Assembly: GCF_003947415.1 (NCBI RefSeq)
Contig: NZ_QHKL01000015.1
Location: 1-64,000, forward strand
Origin: Amycolatopsis sp. WAC 01376
Lineage (GTDB): Bacteria; Actinomycetota; Actinomycetes; Mycobacteriales; Pseudonocardiaceae
Direction: 5' to 3'
DNA length: 64,000 nucleotides
Shown here piece after piece: positions 1 to 7,568 of this stretch. Position 1 is the first letter of the stretch; every line of letters begins with the position of its first letter. The notes under the pieces are model-generated. The model saw only the letters and a program-made list of their open reading frames with translations, did no database searches and was not told the origin of the DNA. The translations under genes and the position numbers were made by a program.

Positions 1-93
1 CTCGCGAGAGTGGCCGCCGAACTCAACGGCCGCCCCCGCAAAACACTGGACTGGCTTACACCCCAAGAAAAACTCAACCTGCTACTGTCCTAA
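1..93 (+). CDS. IS30-family transposase, C-terminal fragment
   Basis: The window opens inside a reading frame of 30 codons ending in TAA at 91-93. The peptide contains ELNGRPRKTLDWLTPQEKL, the typical C-terminal end of IS30-family DDE transposases (ELNxRPRKTLGWxTP). The 5' part lies outside the window, so it cannot be said whether the element is intact. The stop falls only about 50 bp from the stop of the convergent aldo/keto reductase gene, so the element inserted at the very edge of that gene. Confidence 0.85.
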   Translation, partial: LARVAAELNGRPRKTLDWLTPQEKLNLLLS

Positions 94-100
94 ATAGAGC

Positions 101-140
101 ATGTTGCGACGACCGCATGAATCCGCCAGGCCCTCACTAC
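101..140. mobile_element. Probable right terminal region of the IS30-type element
   Basis: Just after the transposase stop lies GTTGCGACGACCGCATGAAT, which resembles the 3' terminal inverted repeats that follow IS30-family transposase genes in actinobacteria. The partner repeat would be left of the window, so the exact boundary and any target duplication cannot be checked here. Confidence 0.4.
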
Positions 141-143
141 CCG

Positions 144-1001
144 CTAGGCGAGCGCGTCGAGGTCGGTGATGACGTCCGCGGGCAGTTCCAGCTTCGCGGC
201 GGCGACGTTCTCCCGCAGGTGCTGCAGCGAGGACGTACCCGGGATCAGCAGGATGTTCGGCGACCGCTGCAGCAGCCACGCGAGCGCGACCTGCATCGGC
301 GTCGCGTCGGCCCGGCGGGCGCAGTCGTCGAGCACACCGGACTGCAACGGCGTGAACCCGCCGAGCGGGAAGTACGGCACGAACGGGACGCTGATGGCCG
401 CGAGGGCGTCGAGCAGGCCGTCGTTGGCGCGGTTCGCGACGTTGTACTCGTTCTGCACGCAGACGACCGGCGCGATGGCGCGGGCCTCCTTGACCTGCTC
501 CGCCGAGACGTGGCTCAAGCCGAGGTGCCGGATCAAGCCCTGCTGTTGCAGCTCGGCCAGCACCTCGAACGGCTCCGTGATCGAGACCGGGATCGGGAAG
601 ACGCCGTGCTCCCCCGCGAGCCGCAGGTTGACGACGTCGAGCACGTCGACGCCGAGGTTGCGCAGGTTGTCGTGGACCGCGGAGGTCAGTTCCTCCCGCG
701 AGAGCGCCGAAGGCCAGCCCTTGTCCGGAGTCCGCTTCGCGCCGACCTTCGTGACGATGTGCAGCTCGTCCGGGTACGGGTGCAATGCCTCGCGGATCAG
801 CTCGTTGGTCGTGTGCGGGCCGTAGAAGTCGCTGGTGTCGATATGGGTCACGCCCAGCTCGACCGCCTCGCGGAGGACGGCGATCGCGGTTTCGCGGTCG
901 CTCGGCGGCCCCCAGATGCCGGGGCCGGACAGCCGCATGGCGCCGTAGCCCATCCGGCTCACGGTGAGATCGCCGAGAGTGAGGGTGCCGCCTGGGCTCA
1001 T
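144..1001 (-). CDS. Aldo/keto reductase
   Basis: A 285-residue NADP-dependent oxidoreductase of the aldo/keto reductase (beta/alpha)8 barrel family. Visible family features are the N-terminal GYGAMRLSGP stretch, the catalytic Asp/Tyr region DTSDFYGP (about residues 55-62) and the catalytic Lys in HIVTKVG; near the C-terminus LLIPGTSSLQHLRENV matches the cofactor 2'-phosphate binding segment. ATG at 1001 is preceded by AAGGAG. The physiological substrate cannot be inferred. A TetR gene lies directly upstream in the same orientation and could control it; that is inference from position. Confidence 0.88.
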   Translation of the reverse strand: MSPGGTLTLGDLTVSRMGYGAMRLSGPGIWGPPSDRETAIAVLREAVELGVTHIDTSDFYGPHTTNELIREALHPYPDELHIVTKVGAKRTPDKGWPSALSREELTSAVHDNLRNLGVDVLDVVNLRLAGEHGVFPIPVSITEPFEVLAELQQQGLIRHLGLSHVSAEQVKEARAIAPVVCVQNEYNVANRANDGLLDALAAISVPFVPYFPLGGFTPLQSGVLDDCARRADATPMQVALAWLLQRSPNILLIPGTSSLQHLRENVAAAKLELPADVITDLDALA

Positions 1002-1072
1002 GATCGCTCCTTGTGCAAGTGGGTTCGGCTCACCTTATGCAGGTCCGGGCGCCCCGGCGCGTGCGGGAAGGG

Positions 1073-1089
1073 AGCAAGGGACCTTTGCT
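1073..1089. repeat. 17-bp palindromic repeat, copy at TetR 3' end
   Basis: AGCAAGGGACCTTTGCT, imperfect palindrome (8-bp arms, one mismatch, 1-nt centre). It overlaps the TAG stop codon (1088-1090) of the TetR gene read on the minus strand and sits between that gene and the aldo/keto reductase. Member of the dispersed family described in the findings; may act as a terminator or RNA-stabilising hairpin. Confidence 0.8.
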
Positions 1090-1780
1090 ATCGCCCGGGG
1101 CTCTGACCTGCGCGAACGACGAGACCGACCAGCTGGTTGGCCAGCCCTTCGGTCAGCGCGTCGACGAACATGTCGTGGCCGGCGGGCGCTCCGCGTTCGG
1201 CCAGGACCGTCGCCACGGCCTCGCCTGGGTTCGCGTACGGCCACAGTCCCGCGACGAGGATGAAGACCGCCTTCGCGAAGTGTCCGGCCGCTTCGGCCTC
1301 CAACGGGACCCGATCGCGGACGACGTCGGCGAGCCGTTCGGTCCGTTCACCCGCCCGGGTCTTGAACGCCCTGGCGGTCTCCACGGAGATGTTGCGTTCG
1401 AGGACGGCGGCCATCGTGCTGATCAGCTCGCACAGCAGGCGCTGCCGCGAGAGCGACTTCGCGATGACGGTCGCGACGCGCACTTCGCGCTCGTACCCGG
1501 GCTTCGCGGCGTCAGGCGCGCCTAGCTCGCCTTCGAGCTCGTCGAGCCATGCGACCCATATCGAGTCGAGGACTTCCAGGAAGATCGCCTCACGGCTGTC
1601 GAAGTACCGAAGCACGTTCGACTTCGCCAGGCCGACCCGGTCGCTCAGCTCCCGCAAACTGATCCGGGACACGGGCCGCTCGGCCAGGAGCTCGCGCGCC
1701 GCCCCGAGGATCGCCGCGCGCCGGGCCTCCACCTGTTCCGGCCGCCGCGCGCGCTGGAAGTCGGGGGCCACGCGCCGCAC
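1088..1780 (-). CDS. TetR/AcrR-family transcriptional regulator
   Basis: 230 residues. The N-terminal third holds the TetR DNA-binding helix-turn-helix (about residues 21-67: ILGAARELLAE, then SLRELSDRVGLAKSNVLRYF). The rest is the variable helical ligand-binding and dimerisation domain; the ligand is unknown. The start is a GTG at 1780. It lies upstream of and co-oriented with the aldo/keto reductase, so local control of that gene is plausible. Its stop codon is part of a palindromic repeat. Confidence 0.88.
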   Translation of the reverse strand: MRRVAPDFQRARRPEQVEARRAAILGAARELLAERPVSRISLRELSDRVGLAKSNVLRYFDSREAIFLEVLDSIWVAWLDELEGELGAPDAAKPGYEREVRVATVIAKSLSRQRLLCELISTMAAVLERNISVETARAFKTRAGERTERLADVVRDRVPLEAEAAGHFAKAVFILVAGLWPYANPGEAVATVLAERGAPAGHDMFVDALTEGLANQLVGLVVRAGQSPGR

Positions 1781-1800
1781 GGTACCAGACCACCCGGCTG

Positions 1801-2214
1801 TTATTCGGCCTTCGCGGACCTCCGGGCCTGCACCCGCTTGTAACTCCAGATCAGCAACGCGAACAGGATGAGCCCGGAGAGAATCAGGCTCGAACCGGTG
1901 CTCCAGCCGCCGAGCGGCAGCCCGGGCACGAGCCCCCAGACGACCCCCGCGGCCAGCAGCCCCAGCCCGGCCAGCACCGAACCCGCGATGCGCAGCGGCG
2001 ACGAAACACTGTCCTCGGCCGCCTTCATCGCCCTGTCGCGGATCGGATCGACGTACTTCTCCACCACGGGGAACTCCGAGGCCAGCACCAGCAGACCCGC
2101 GAGCACCAGCAGCAGCCCCGGCCCGGGCAGCACGAGTAGCGCGATACCGACCAGCAGGAGAATGCCACCCGCGATCAGGATCAGGACCTGCTTCACGGGT
2201 TTTCCGATGCCCAC
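1801..2214 (-). CDS. PGPGW-type small membrane protein
   Basis: 137 residues with about four hydrophobic helices in two pairs (residues ~8-45 and ~77-128). The first pair contains LVLPGPGLLLVLAGLLVLASEF, of which VLPGPG is the signature of the PGPGW transmembrane family (unknown function). GTG start at 2214 follows GAGGAG at good spacing. It ends 20 bp before the TetR start and may be co-transcribed with it. Membrane location is clear; function is not. Confidence 0.82.
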   Translation of the reverse strand: MGIGKPVKQVLILIAGGILLLVGIALLVLPGPGLLLVLAGLLVLASEFPVVEKYVDPIRDRAMKAAEDSVSSPLRIAGSVLAGLGLLAAGVVWGLVPGLPLGGWSTGSSLILSGLILFALLIWSYKRVQARRSAKAE

Positions 2215-2289
2215 CGTCGTCTCCTCGCCGTCGCCTTTCCCTCGATTGTGCCGGTCGGGCCGGAAACGCGCTGGTCCTGCCGGGTGGCG

Positions 2290-2928
2290 CTAGGAGTTCC
2301 GCCAGAGCGACTCGTGCTCCCGCTGCTCCGGTGGGTCACCCGGGAGCGGCTCGACGGCGCCGGCACGCAGGCCCGCGACGGCGATCGCGACCAGCCGCCG
2401 CCGGACGTTCTCGTCGTGATCCACCTCCGGGACCGGCCCCCGCCTGCTGAACTGACCGATCAGCAGGGAGATGTCCAGGGTCGTGACGTCGCCGCGCAGT
2501 ACCCCGGCGGCATGCGCGCGAGCGACCACCTGACCGGCGAGGTCCTGCGCGATCCCGGTGGCCTGCCACATCTCCTCGGTCGCCTCGATTCGCCCGGCGA
2601 GCGGCGCGAGGGCGCCGAAGCCGAACTCGACGCAGCGCTCGATGTACCTCGTGAGACCTTGCCAAGGATCGTCGACGGCGAGCCCCTCCCGGGCCGCGTC
2701 CGCGACGTGCGTCAAGGAGTCGACGCAGAGCCGTTGCAGCAGTTCGTCCTTGGTGCGGTAACGCCGGTAAAGGCTCCCCATCCCGATCCCGGCGCGTTCG
2801 GCGACCGCCGAGACGGGCGCGTCGAACCCGCGGCTGATGAACACCTCGCGCGCGGCTTCGAGCAGCTTGCGGCTGTTGCGGGCGGCTTCGGCCTGCCGTC
2901 CGCGTCGCGGCGGAGGGGAACTGGTCAT
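2290..2928 (-). CDS. TetR-family repressor, divergent from NmrA-like gene
   Basis: 212 residues. N-terminal helix-turn-helix (about residues 18-65; AAREVFISRGFDAPVSAVAE, then RAGIGMGSLYRRY) and a C-terminal ligand domain typical of regulators next to oxidoreductases. It is divergently transcribed from the NmrA-like gene, and the 86-bp gap holds two copies of a 17-bp dyad, the expected layout for an autoregulating repressor. The ligand is unknown. Confidence 0.9.
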   Translation of the reverse strand: MTSSPPPRRGRQAEAARNSRKLLEAAREVFISRGFDAPVSAVAERAGIGMGSLYRRYRTKDELLQRLCVDSLTHVADAAREGLAVDDPWQGLTRYIERCVEFGFGALAPLAGRIEATEEMWQATGIAQDLAGQVVARAHAAGVLRGDVTTLDISLLIGQFSRRGPVPEVDHDENVRRRLVAIAVAGLRAGAVEPLPGDPPEQREHESLWRNS

Positions 2929-2947
2929 GACCTGATCCTAGCCCTTG

Positions 2948-2992
2948 CGGAGTGATTCGCTCCGATATAGCTTAACGGAGCGAATCACTCCG
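2948..2992. promoter_or_regulatory. Twin TetR operator between divergent genes
   Basis: Two 17-bp imperfect palindromes, CGGAGTGATTCGCTCCG (2948-2964) and CGGAGCGAATCACTCCG (2976-2992), are exact reverse complements, so the pair also forms a larger perfect inverted repeat. The 11-bp spacer contains TATAGCT, a possible -10 element for the rightward gene. Dimer-pair binding by the neighbouring TetR protein is inferred. Confidence 0.75.
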
Positions 2993-3014
2993 ATAAAACC
3001 CGCGAGGAGCTCAC

Positions 3015-3842
3015 ATGTCCCGATCCGAAGTCGTGCTCGTCCTCGGCGCGACCGGCAACCAGGGCGGCGCGACCGCCCGCCACCTGCTCGCCCGCGGCCG
3101 CCGCGTGCACGCGCTGGTCCGCGACGCGGGCAAACCCGAGGCCAAAGAGCTGGCGAGACTCGGCGCGGTCCTGGTCGAAGGCGATCTCGACGCGCCGGCC
3201 TCGCTGCGCGCGGCGATGACCGATGTCGACGGCGTCTTCAGCGTGCAACCCTTGGCATGGGAGGAAGAAACCCTCGCCGCCGAGGTCAGGCGAGGCCGTT
3301 CGGTTGCGGACATCGCCGCGGAAACCGGCGTCGGGCACCTGGTCTACAGCTCGGTCGGAGGCGCCGAACGCGAGACCGGTATCGACCACTTCGAAAGCAA
3401 GGCGGAGATCGAACGGCACATCGCCGCGCTGGGCCTCCCCGCGACCGTGCTCCGGCCGGTGTTCTTCATGAACAACCTGCTGCACTACGCCACCCCGCCC
3501 GCCGGCGAAGACCGCGTACTGGCCCTTCCGGTGGATCCCGCGAAACCGATGCAGATGATCGCCGCCGACGACATCGGGTTCTTCGCCGCGACGGCGTTCG
3601 AGGACCGCGAAGGCCTCCTCGGGCAGGCACTCGAAATCGCGGGCGACGAACTCACCTTCCCCGAGGTCGCGGCGAGCTATGAACGGGTCACCGGGGTCCC
3701 GACCCGCTTCGAACCGAAGCCGATCGAGGAGCGCATGTTCGAATGGTTCGCCGAGAGCGGGTACGCGGCGGACGTCGCGGGGCTGCGGTCGCGCTATCCA
3801 GGACTCACCCAATTCGAGGACTTTCTGCGCGACAACCTCTAG
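3015..3842 (+). CDS. NmrA/atypical SDR-family NAD(P)-binding protein
   Basis: 275 residues. A Rossmann fold starts at once with VLVLGATGNQGGATARHLL, the GxxGxxG dinucleotide site of NmrA-like atypical short-chain dehydrogenases. VYSSVGGAERETGIDHFESK corresponds to the region of the SDR Tyr/Lys pair but lacks YxxxK, as in many NmrA-type redox sensors or quinone reductases. ATG 3015 follows AGGAG. Divergent TetR and twin operator suggest inducible expression. The substrate is unknown. Confidence 0.87.
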   Translation: MSRSEVVLVLGATGNQGGATARHLLARGRRVHALVRDAGKPEAKELARLGAVLVEGDLDAPASLRAAMTDVDGVFSVQPLAWEEETLAAEVRRGRSVADIAAETGVGHLVYSSVGGAERETGIDHFESKAEIERHIAALGLPATVLRPVFFMNNLLHYATPPAGEDRVLALPVDPAKPMQMIAADDIGFFAATAFEDREGLLGQALEIAGDELTFPEVAASYERVTGVPTRFEPKPIEERMFEWFAESGYAADVAGLRSRYPGLTQFEDFLRDNL

Positions 3843-3906
3843 CGAGCTGTCTGTTTCGCGCGAAACCGTTCGTCGGGGTGACGAAAAGACCAGCCAAGGA
3901 GGACTG

Positions 3907-4248
3907 ATGCGCTACCTGTTGCTGATCTGCGGGACCCCGTTCCCCGGTACGGACGACTGCGACGAACCAATGGACGAAAAGACGCAGGTGTGGGTCGACG
4001 AGATGACCGCTCGCGGGGTGCGATTGTCCGGCAGCAGACTCCGGTCGGCGGCCACCGCGACCACCATTCGCCACCGCGACGGCGAACTGCTCGTCTCGGA
4101 CGGGCCCTTCGCGGAGACGAAGGAACAGATCCTCGGCTACGACCTGATCGAGTGCGCCGATCTCGACGAGGCGATCGAGATCGTCTCGACGCATCCGGTC
4201 ACGAAGTTCGCGACCATCGAGATCCGGCCGATCTGGCCGACCCCCTGA
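3907..4248 (+). CDS. YciI-like (DGPF domain) protein
   Basis: 113 residues. It begins MRYLLLICG and contains the DGPFAETKEQILGYDLIEC segment that names the DGPF/YCII-related family, a ferredoxin-like fold often encoded next to ECF sigma factors. No sigma factor gene is adjacent here. ATG 3907 follows AAGGAGG. It may share a transcript with the NmrA-like gene 64 bp upstream. Its stop codon is the first base step of a long perfect hairpin. Confidence 0.87.
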   Translation: MRYLLLICGTPFPGTDDCDEPMDEKTQVWVDEMTARGVRLSGSRLRSAATATTIRHRDGELLVSDGPFAETKEQILGYDLIECADLDEAIEIVSTHPVTKFATIEIRPIWPTP

Positions 4249-4306
4249 AGCGCGTGAAGGCCCCCTTCCCTCGGCTGAGCCGAGGGAAGGGGGCCTTCAC
4301 GCGCTT
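4248..4306. terminator. Long bidirectional terminator hairpin
   Basis: A 29-bp perfect stem (4248-4276 with 4278-4306) and single-base centre, followed by TTTT on the right. The core TGAAGGCCCCCTTCC recurs in the hairpin at 21002-21060. It separates the convergent YciI-like and FMN reductase genes, so a two-way terminator role is likely. Confidence 0.85.
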
Positions 4307-4331
4307 TTACCGCGCCCACCTGCGAAGTGAT

Positions 4332-4348
4332 AGCAAAGGTCCCTTGCT
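4332..4348. repeat. 17-bp palindromic repeat at FMN reductase 3' end
   Basis: AGCAAAGGTCCCTTGCT. The flanks GTGAT/TCAC lengthen the stem. It overlaps the TGA stop (4348-4350) of the FMN reductase gene read on the minus strand. Same dispersed family as at 1073. Confidence 0.8.
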
Positions 4349-4932
4349 CACTCCCCCGCGCGCAGCAGCTGCTCGAACGGCACGAACCCGCTGTCCGGAG
4401 CCGCGTCCGTCCCCTCCGACGACAACCGGGCAGCCAGCTCCCGCCCAGCCCGCGAAGCCCGCGTGTCCAGATCTCCTGGAGACGCCCAGTCCGACGAAGC
4501 CGCGTACACCGCCGTCGCGACAGGCTCGGCGCGAAGGTAGGCGAAGAGCGGACGCAGCGCGAAGTCGAGCACCAGCGAGTGCCGTTCGGTTCCGCCGGTG
4601 GCGCCGATCAGCACCGGTTTCCCGTCGAGCGCCTTCTGGTCCAGCACGTCGAAGAACGACTTGAACAGTCCGCTGTACGACGCGGTGAACACCGGCGTCA
4701 CGGCGATCAGGCCGTCCGCGGCGGTCACCGTGTCGATGGCCGCACGCAGGGCCGGGGAAGGGAATCCGGTCAGCATGTTCTTCGTGACGTCGATGGCCAG
4801 GTCGCGGAGTTCGATCACCTCGATCTCCACATCCGGCAGCGCGGTGGAAACCGCCGCGGCGAGTTTGTCCGCGAGCAGCCGGGTCGAGGACGGCTGGCTC
4901 AGTCCCGCGGTCACGACAGCGATCGTCGTCAT
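4348..4932 (-). CDS. NADPH-dependent FMN reductase (CE1759-type)
   Basis: 194 residues of flavodoxin-like fold. The start MTTIAVVTAGLSQPSSTRLLAD carries the FMN-phosphate loop, and GLIAVTPVFTASYSGLFKSF is the conserved flavin-binding region of this reductase family. Reduced FMN is probably passed to the luciferase-like monooxygenase encoded directly upstream, with which it shares an ATGA overlap (4929-4932). This two-gene pairing is known as CE1758/CE1759 in actinobacteria. The monooxygenase substrate is unknown. Confidence 0.9.
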   Translation of the reverse strand: MTTIAVVTAGLSQPSSTRLLADKLAAAVSTALPDVEIEVIELRDLAIDVTKNMLTGFPSPALRAAIDTVTAADGLIAVTPVFTASYSGLFKSFFDVLDQKALDGKPVLIGATGGTERHSLVLDFALRPLFAYLRAEPVATAVYAASSDWASPGDLDTRASRAGRELAARLSSEGTDAAPDSGFVPFEQLLRAGE

Positions 4933-6008
4933 GCCAACACCTCCGAAGCTGAAAGCGAAGCGTGCGTAGGCGCTTCAGGCACGTGCGCCGGACGAAGCGA
5001 GTCAAGTTCCTTGCGCAGCACCGGAATCACGTGCTCGCCGAGCAGATCGAGCTGTTCCAGCACGGTCTTCAGCGGCAGTCCGGCGTGGTCCATCAGGAAC
5101 AGCTGACGCTGGTAGTCGCCGAAGTGCTCGCGGAAGGTCAGCGTCTTGTCGATCACCTCTTGCGGGCTGCCGACGGTCAGCGGCGTCTGCTCGGTGAACT
5201 CCTCCAGCGACGGCCCGTGCCCGTACACCGGCGCGTTGTCGAAGTACGGCCGGAACTCCCGCACCGCGTCCTGCGACTTCGGCCGCAGGAACACCTGGCC
5301 GCCGAGCCCGACGATGGCCTGGTCCGCCTTGCCGTGCCCGTAGTGCTCGTACCGCTCGCGGTACAGGTTGATCAGCGACTGGAAGTGCTCCTTCGGCCAG
5401 AAGATGTGGTTCGCGAAGAACCCGTCGCCGTAGTAGGCGGCCTGTTCCGCGATCTCCGGGCTGCGGATCGAGCCGTGCCACACGAACGGCGGGACACCGT
5501 CGAGCGGCCGCGGGGTCGAGGTGAACTCCTGCAGCGGCGTCCGGAACTTGCCGGACCAGCTGACCACGTCCTCGCGCCACAACCGGTGCAGCAGGTGGTA
5601 GTTCTCGATGGCCAGCGGAATGCCCTGCCGGATGTCCTGCCCGAACCACGGGTACACCGGTCCGGTGTTGCCGCGGCCCATCATCAGGTCGACGCGGCCG
5701 TCGGCGAGGTGCTGGAGCATCGCGAAGTCCTCGGCGATCTTCACCGGGTCGTTCGTGGTGATCAGCGTGGTCGAGGTGGAAAGGATGATCTTCGACGTCT
5801 GCGCGGCGATGTAGCCGAGCATCGTCGTAGGCGAAGAAGGCACGAAGGGCGGGTTGTGGTGCTCGCCGGTCGCGAAGACGTCGAGGCCGACTTCTTCGGC
5901 CTTGAGCGCGATGCGCACCATCGCCTTGATCCGCTCGTACTCGCTGGGCGCCTCCCCGGTGGCCGGGTCGGTCGTCACATCGCCCACCGTGAAGATTCCG
6001 AACTGCAT
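4929..6008 (-). CDS. Luciferase-like flavin monooxygenase (CE1758-type)
   Basis: 359 residues of the bacterial luciferase-like (LLM) TIM-barrel family. Typical features are VFATGEHHNPPFVPSSP, DGRVDLMMGRGNTGPVYPWFG and LTVGSPQEVIDKTLTFREHFGD, the last being the flavin-domain helix. It oxidises an unknown substrate with FMNH2 and O2, presumably supplied by the overlapping FMN reductase. It is the first gene of the two-gene operon. Confidence 0.92.
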   Translation of the reverse strand: MQFGIFTVGDVTTDPATGEAPSEYERIKAMVRIALKAEEVGLDVFATGEHHNPPFVPSSPTTMLGYIAAQTSKIILSTSTTLITTNDPVKIAEDFAMLQHLADGRVDLMMGRGNTGPVYPWFGQDIRQGIPLAIENYHLLHRLWREDVVSWSGKFRTPLQEFTSTPRPLDGVPPFVWHGSIRSPEIAEQAAYYGDGFFANHIFWPKEHFQSLINLYRERYEHYGHGKADQAIVGLGGQVFLRPKSQDAVREFRPYFDNAPVYGHGPSLEEFTEQTPLTVGSPQEVIDKTLTFREHFGDYQRQLFLMDHAGLPLKTVLEQLDLLGEHVIPVLRKELDSLRPAHVPEAPTHASLSASEVLA

Positions 6009-6038
6009 GACCTGCTCCCTGGGCCGGGGTTACGTTGC

Positions 6039-6050
6039 TTGAGCGTTCAA
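6039..6050. promoter_or_regulatory. Possible operator before the LLM/FMN reductase operon
   Basis: TTGAGCGTTCAA, a dyad with perfect 4-bp arms around GCGT, sits 30 bp upstream of the LLM start and also faces the GH76 gene. The length and AT-rich ends suit a MarR or similar winged-helix site, but no such regulator gene is nearby. Confidence 0.35.
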
Positions 6051-6119
6051 CCTCACGCGCGCAAGAAGTATTCCAGACCATCGGCGCGAGCTGAAAGGGT
6101 GACTTGATCGGCCGGGAAA

Positions 6120-7568
6120 GTGACCGCGCCCACACTCGAATCCATGTGGCTCACTTCCCTGCTTGTGACAACGTTGACATTCGCTCTCACACCGGCCACC
6201 ACTACGCCCGAACCCACCGTCGCGGCCACGATCTGCGCCAAGTACTGCGACAGCCGCGACCCGGCATTGGCCGTCGGCGAAAGAAGACCCGGCACCGCGA
6301 CGGTCTGGGGCCGCGGCATCACGCTGCACCTCTCCGACGGCGACGACATGGGCTGGGCCAGCGTCGGCAACGGCGACCCCGGCGACGAAGTCTGGCTCGA
6401 CCGCTCCTTCGATGGCGGCCGCACCTGGGCAGGCGACAGCCGGATCGGTGACACGAAGATTCCCGCCGGTCAACGCGGCTGGCGGACCCTGATGTTCAAC
6501 GTCGACGACCCCGCCACCCACCGTTTCGGCGCCCTTCGCGCCTGCGGGAAGGCGAGCAACCGGCCGGAAATCGCCTGCACGTCGTGGTTCCGCACCACGG
6601 TCGCCGCGAACGACCGCGCCGAAGCGGCGGCGACCGCGCTCATGCAGTTCTACGACAACAGCACCGGCCTTTGGCAGACCACGGGCTGGTGGAACTCGGC
6701 CAACGCGCTCACCGCGATCCTCGACTACAGCACCCGCACCGGTTCGCCGAACTACCGCTACGCCATCGCCAACACCTTCGACCGCAACCGCGGCGACAAC
6801 TTCACGAACGAGTACATCGACGACACCGGCTGGTGGGCGCTCGCCTGGATCCGCGCCTACGACCTCACCAACGATCGCCGCTACCTCGACACCGCCGTCA
6901 TCGCGGCGAACTACATGTACGCCTACCGCGACGGGACCTGCGGCGGCGGACTCTGGTGGTCGACGGCGAAGACGTACAAGAACGCCGTCACCAACGAGCT
7001 GTACGTCAAGGTGGCCGCGTCACTGCACAACCGGCTCCCCGGCGACACCGTCCAGCTCGCGCGGGCACGCGAGGTCTGGGACTGGTTCCGCGCGAGCGGC
7101 ATGATCAACGGCGCCGGCCTGATCAACGACGGGCTGAACTCCTCCTGCGCCAACAACGGGCAGGCGGTCTGGAGTTACAACCAGGGCATCGTCCTCGGCG
7201 CGCTGGTCGAACTGAACCGCGCCACCGGTGACGCCGCCCTGCTCACCCGGGCCCGCCGGCTCGCGGACGCCTCCACCACGACGTCGCTACTGCACGCGAA
7301 CGGCATCCTGCGCGACCCGTGCGAGTCCGGCGACTGCGGCGCCGACGGGCCGTCGTTCAAGGGCGCGTACGCCAGGGGACTCGGCGAGCTCGACCGGGCG
7401 CTGGCAGGCAGGCCGTACCGCGCTTACCTGACCCGGCAGGCGAACTCGACGATCGCGAACAACCGCACGTCGCTCGATCAGCACGGCCTGCGCTGGGCCG
7501 GGCCGGTCGACAAGATCGACGCCGCCCGTCAGCACAGCGCGCTGGAGGTCCTCACAGCAGCTCTTTAA
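6120..7568 (+). CDS. Secreted glycoside hydrolase family 76 protein
   Basis: Up to 482 residues; a start at ATG 6144 would give a cleaner signal peptide (MWLTSLLVTTLTFALTPATT) and may be the true one, as neither start has a strong ribosome site. After an N-terminal region of about 140 residues comes an (alpha/alpha)6 domain with EYIDDTGWWALAWI, which holds the Asp-Asp catalytic pair of GH76 alpha-1,6-mannanases. Later WSYNQGIVLGALVEL is also typical. Exported and probably acts on mannan-type polymers. It overlaps the convergent cyclase-like gene by 17 bp. Confidence 0.88.
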   Translation: MTAPTLESMWLTSLLVTTLTFALTPATTTPEPTVAATICAKYCDSRDPALAVGERRPGTATVWGRGITLHLSDGDDMGWASVGNGDPGDEVWLDRSFDGGRTWAGDSRIGDTKIPAGQRGWRTLMFNVDDPATHRFGALRACGKASNRPEIACTSWFRTTVAANDRAEAAATALMQFYDNSTGLWQTTGWWNSANALTAILDYSTRTGSPNYRYAIANTFDRNRGDNFTNEYIDDTGWWALAWIRAYDLTNDRRYLDTAVIAANYMYAYRDGTCGGGLWWSTAKTYKNAVTNELYVKVAASLHNRLPGDTVQLARAREVWDWFRASGMINGAGLINDGLNSSCANNGQAVWSYNQGIVLGALVELNRATGDAALLTRARRLADASTTTSLLHANGILRDPCESGDCGADGPSFKGAYARGLGELDRALAGRPYRAYLTRQANSTIANNRTSLDQHGLRWAGPVDKIDAARQHSALEVLTAAL

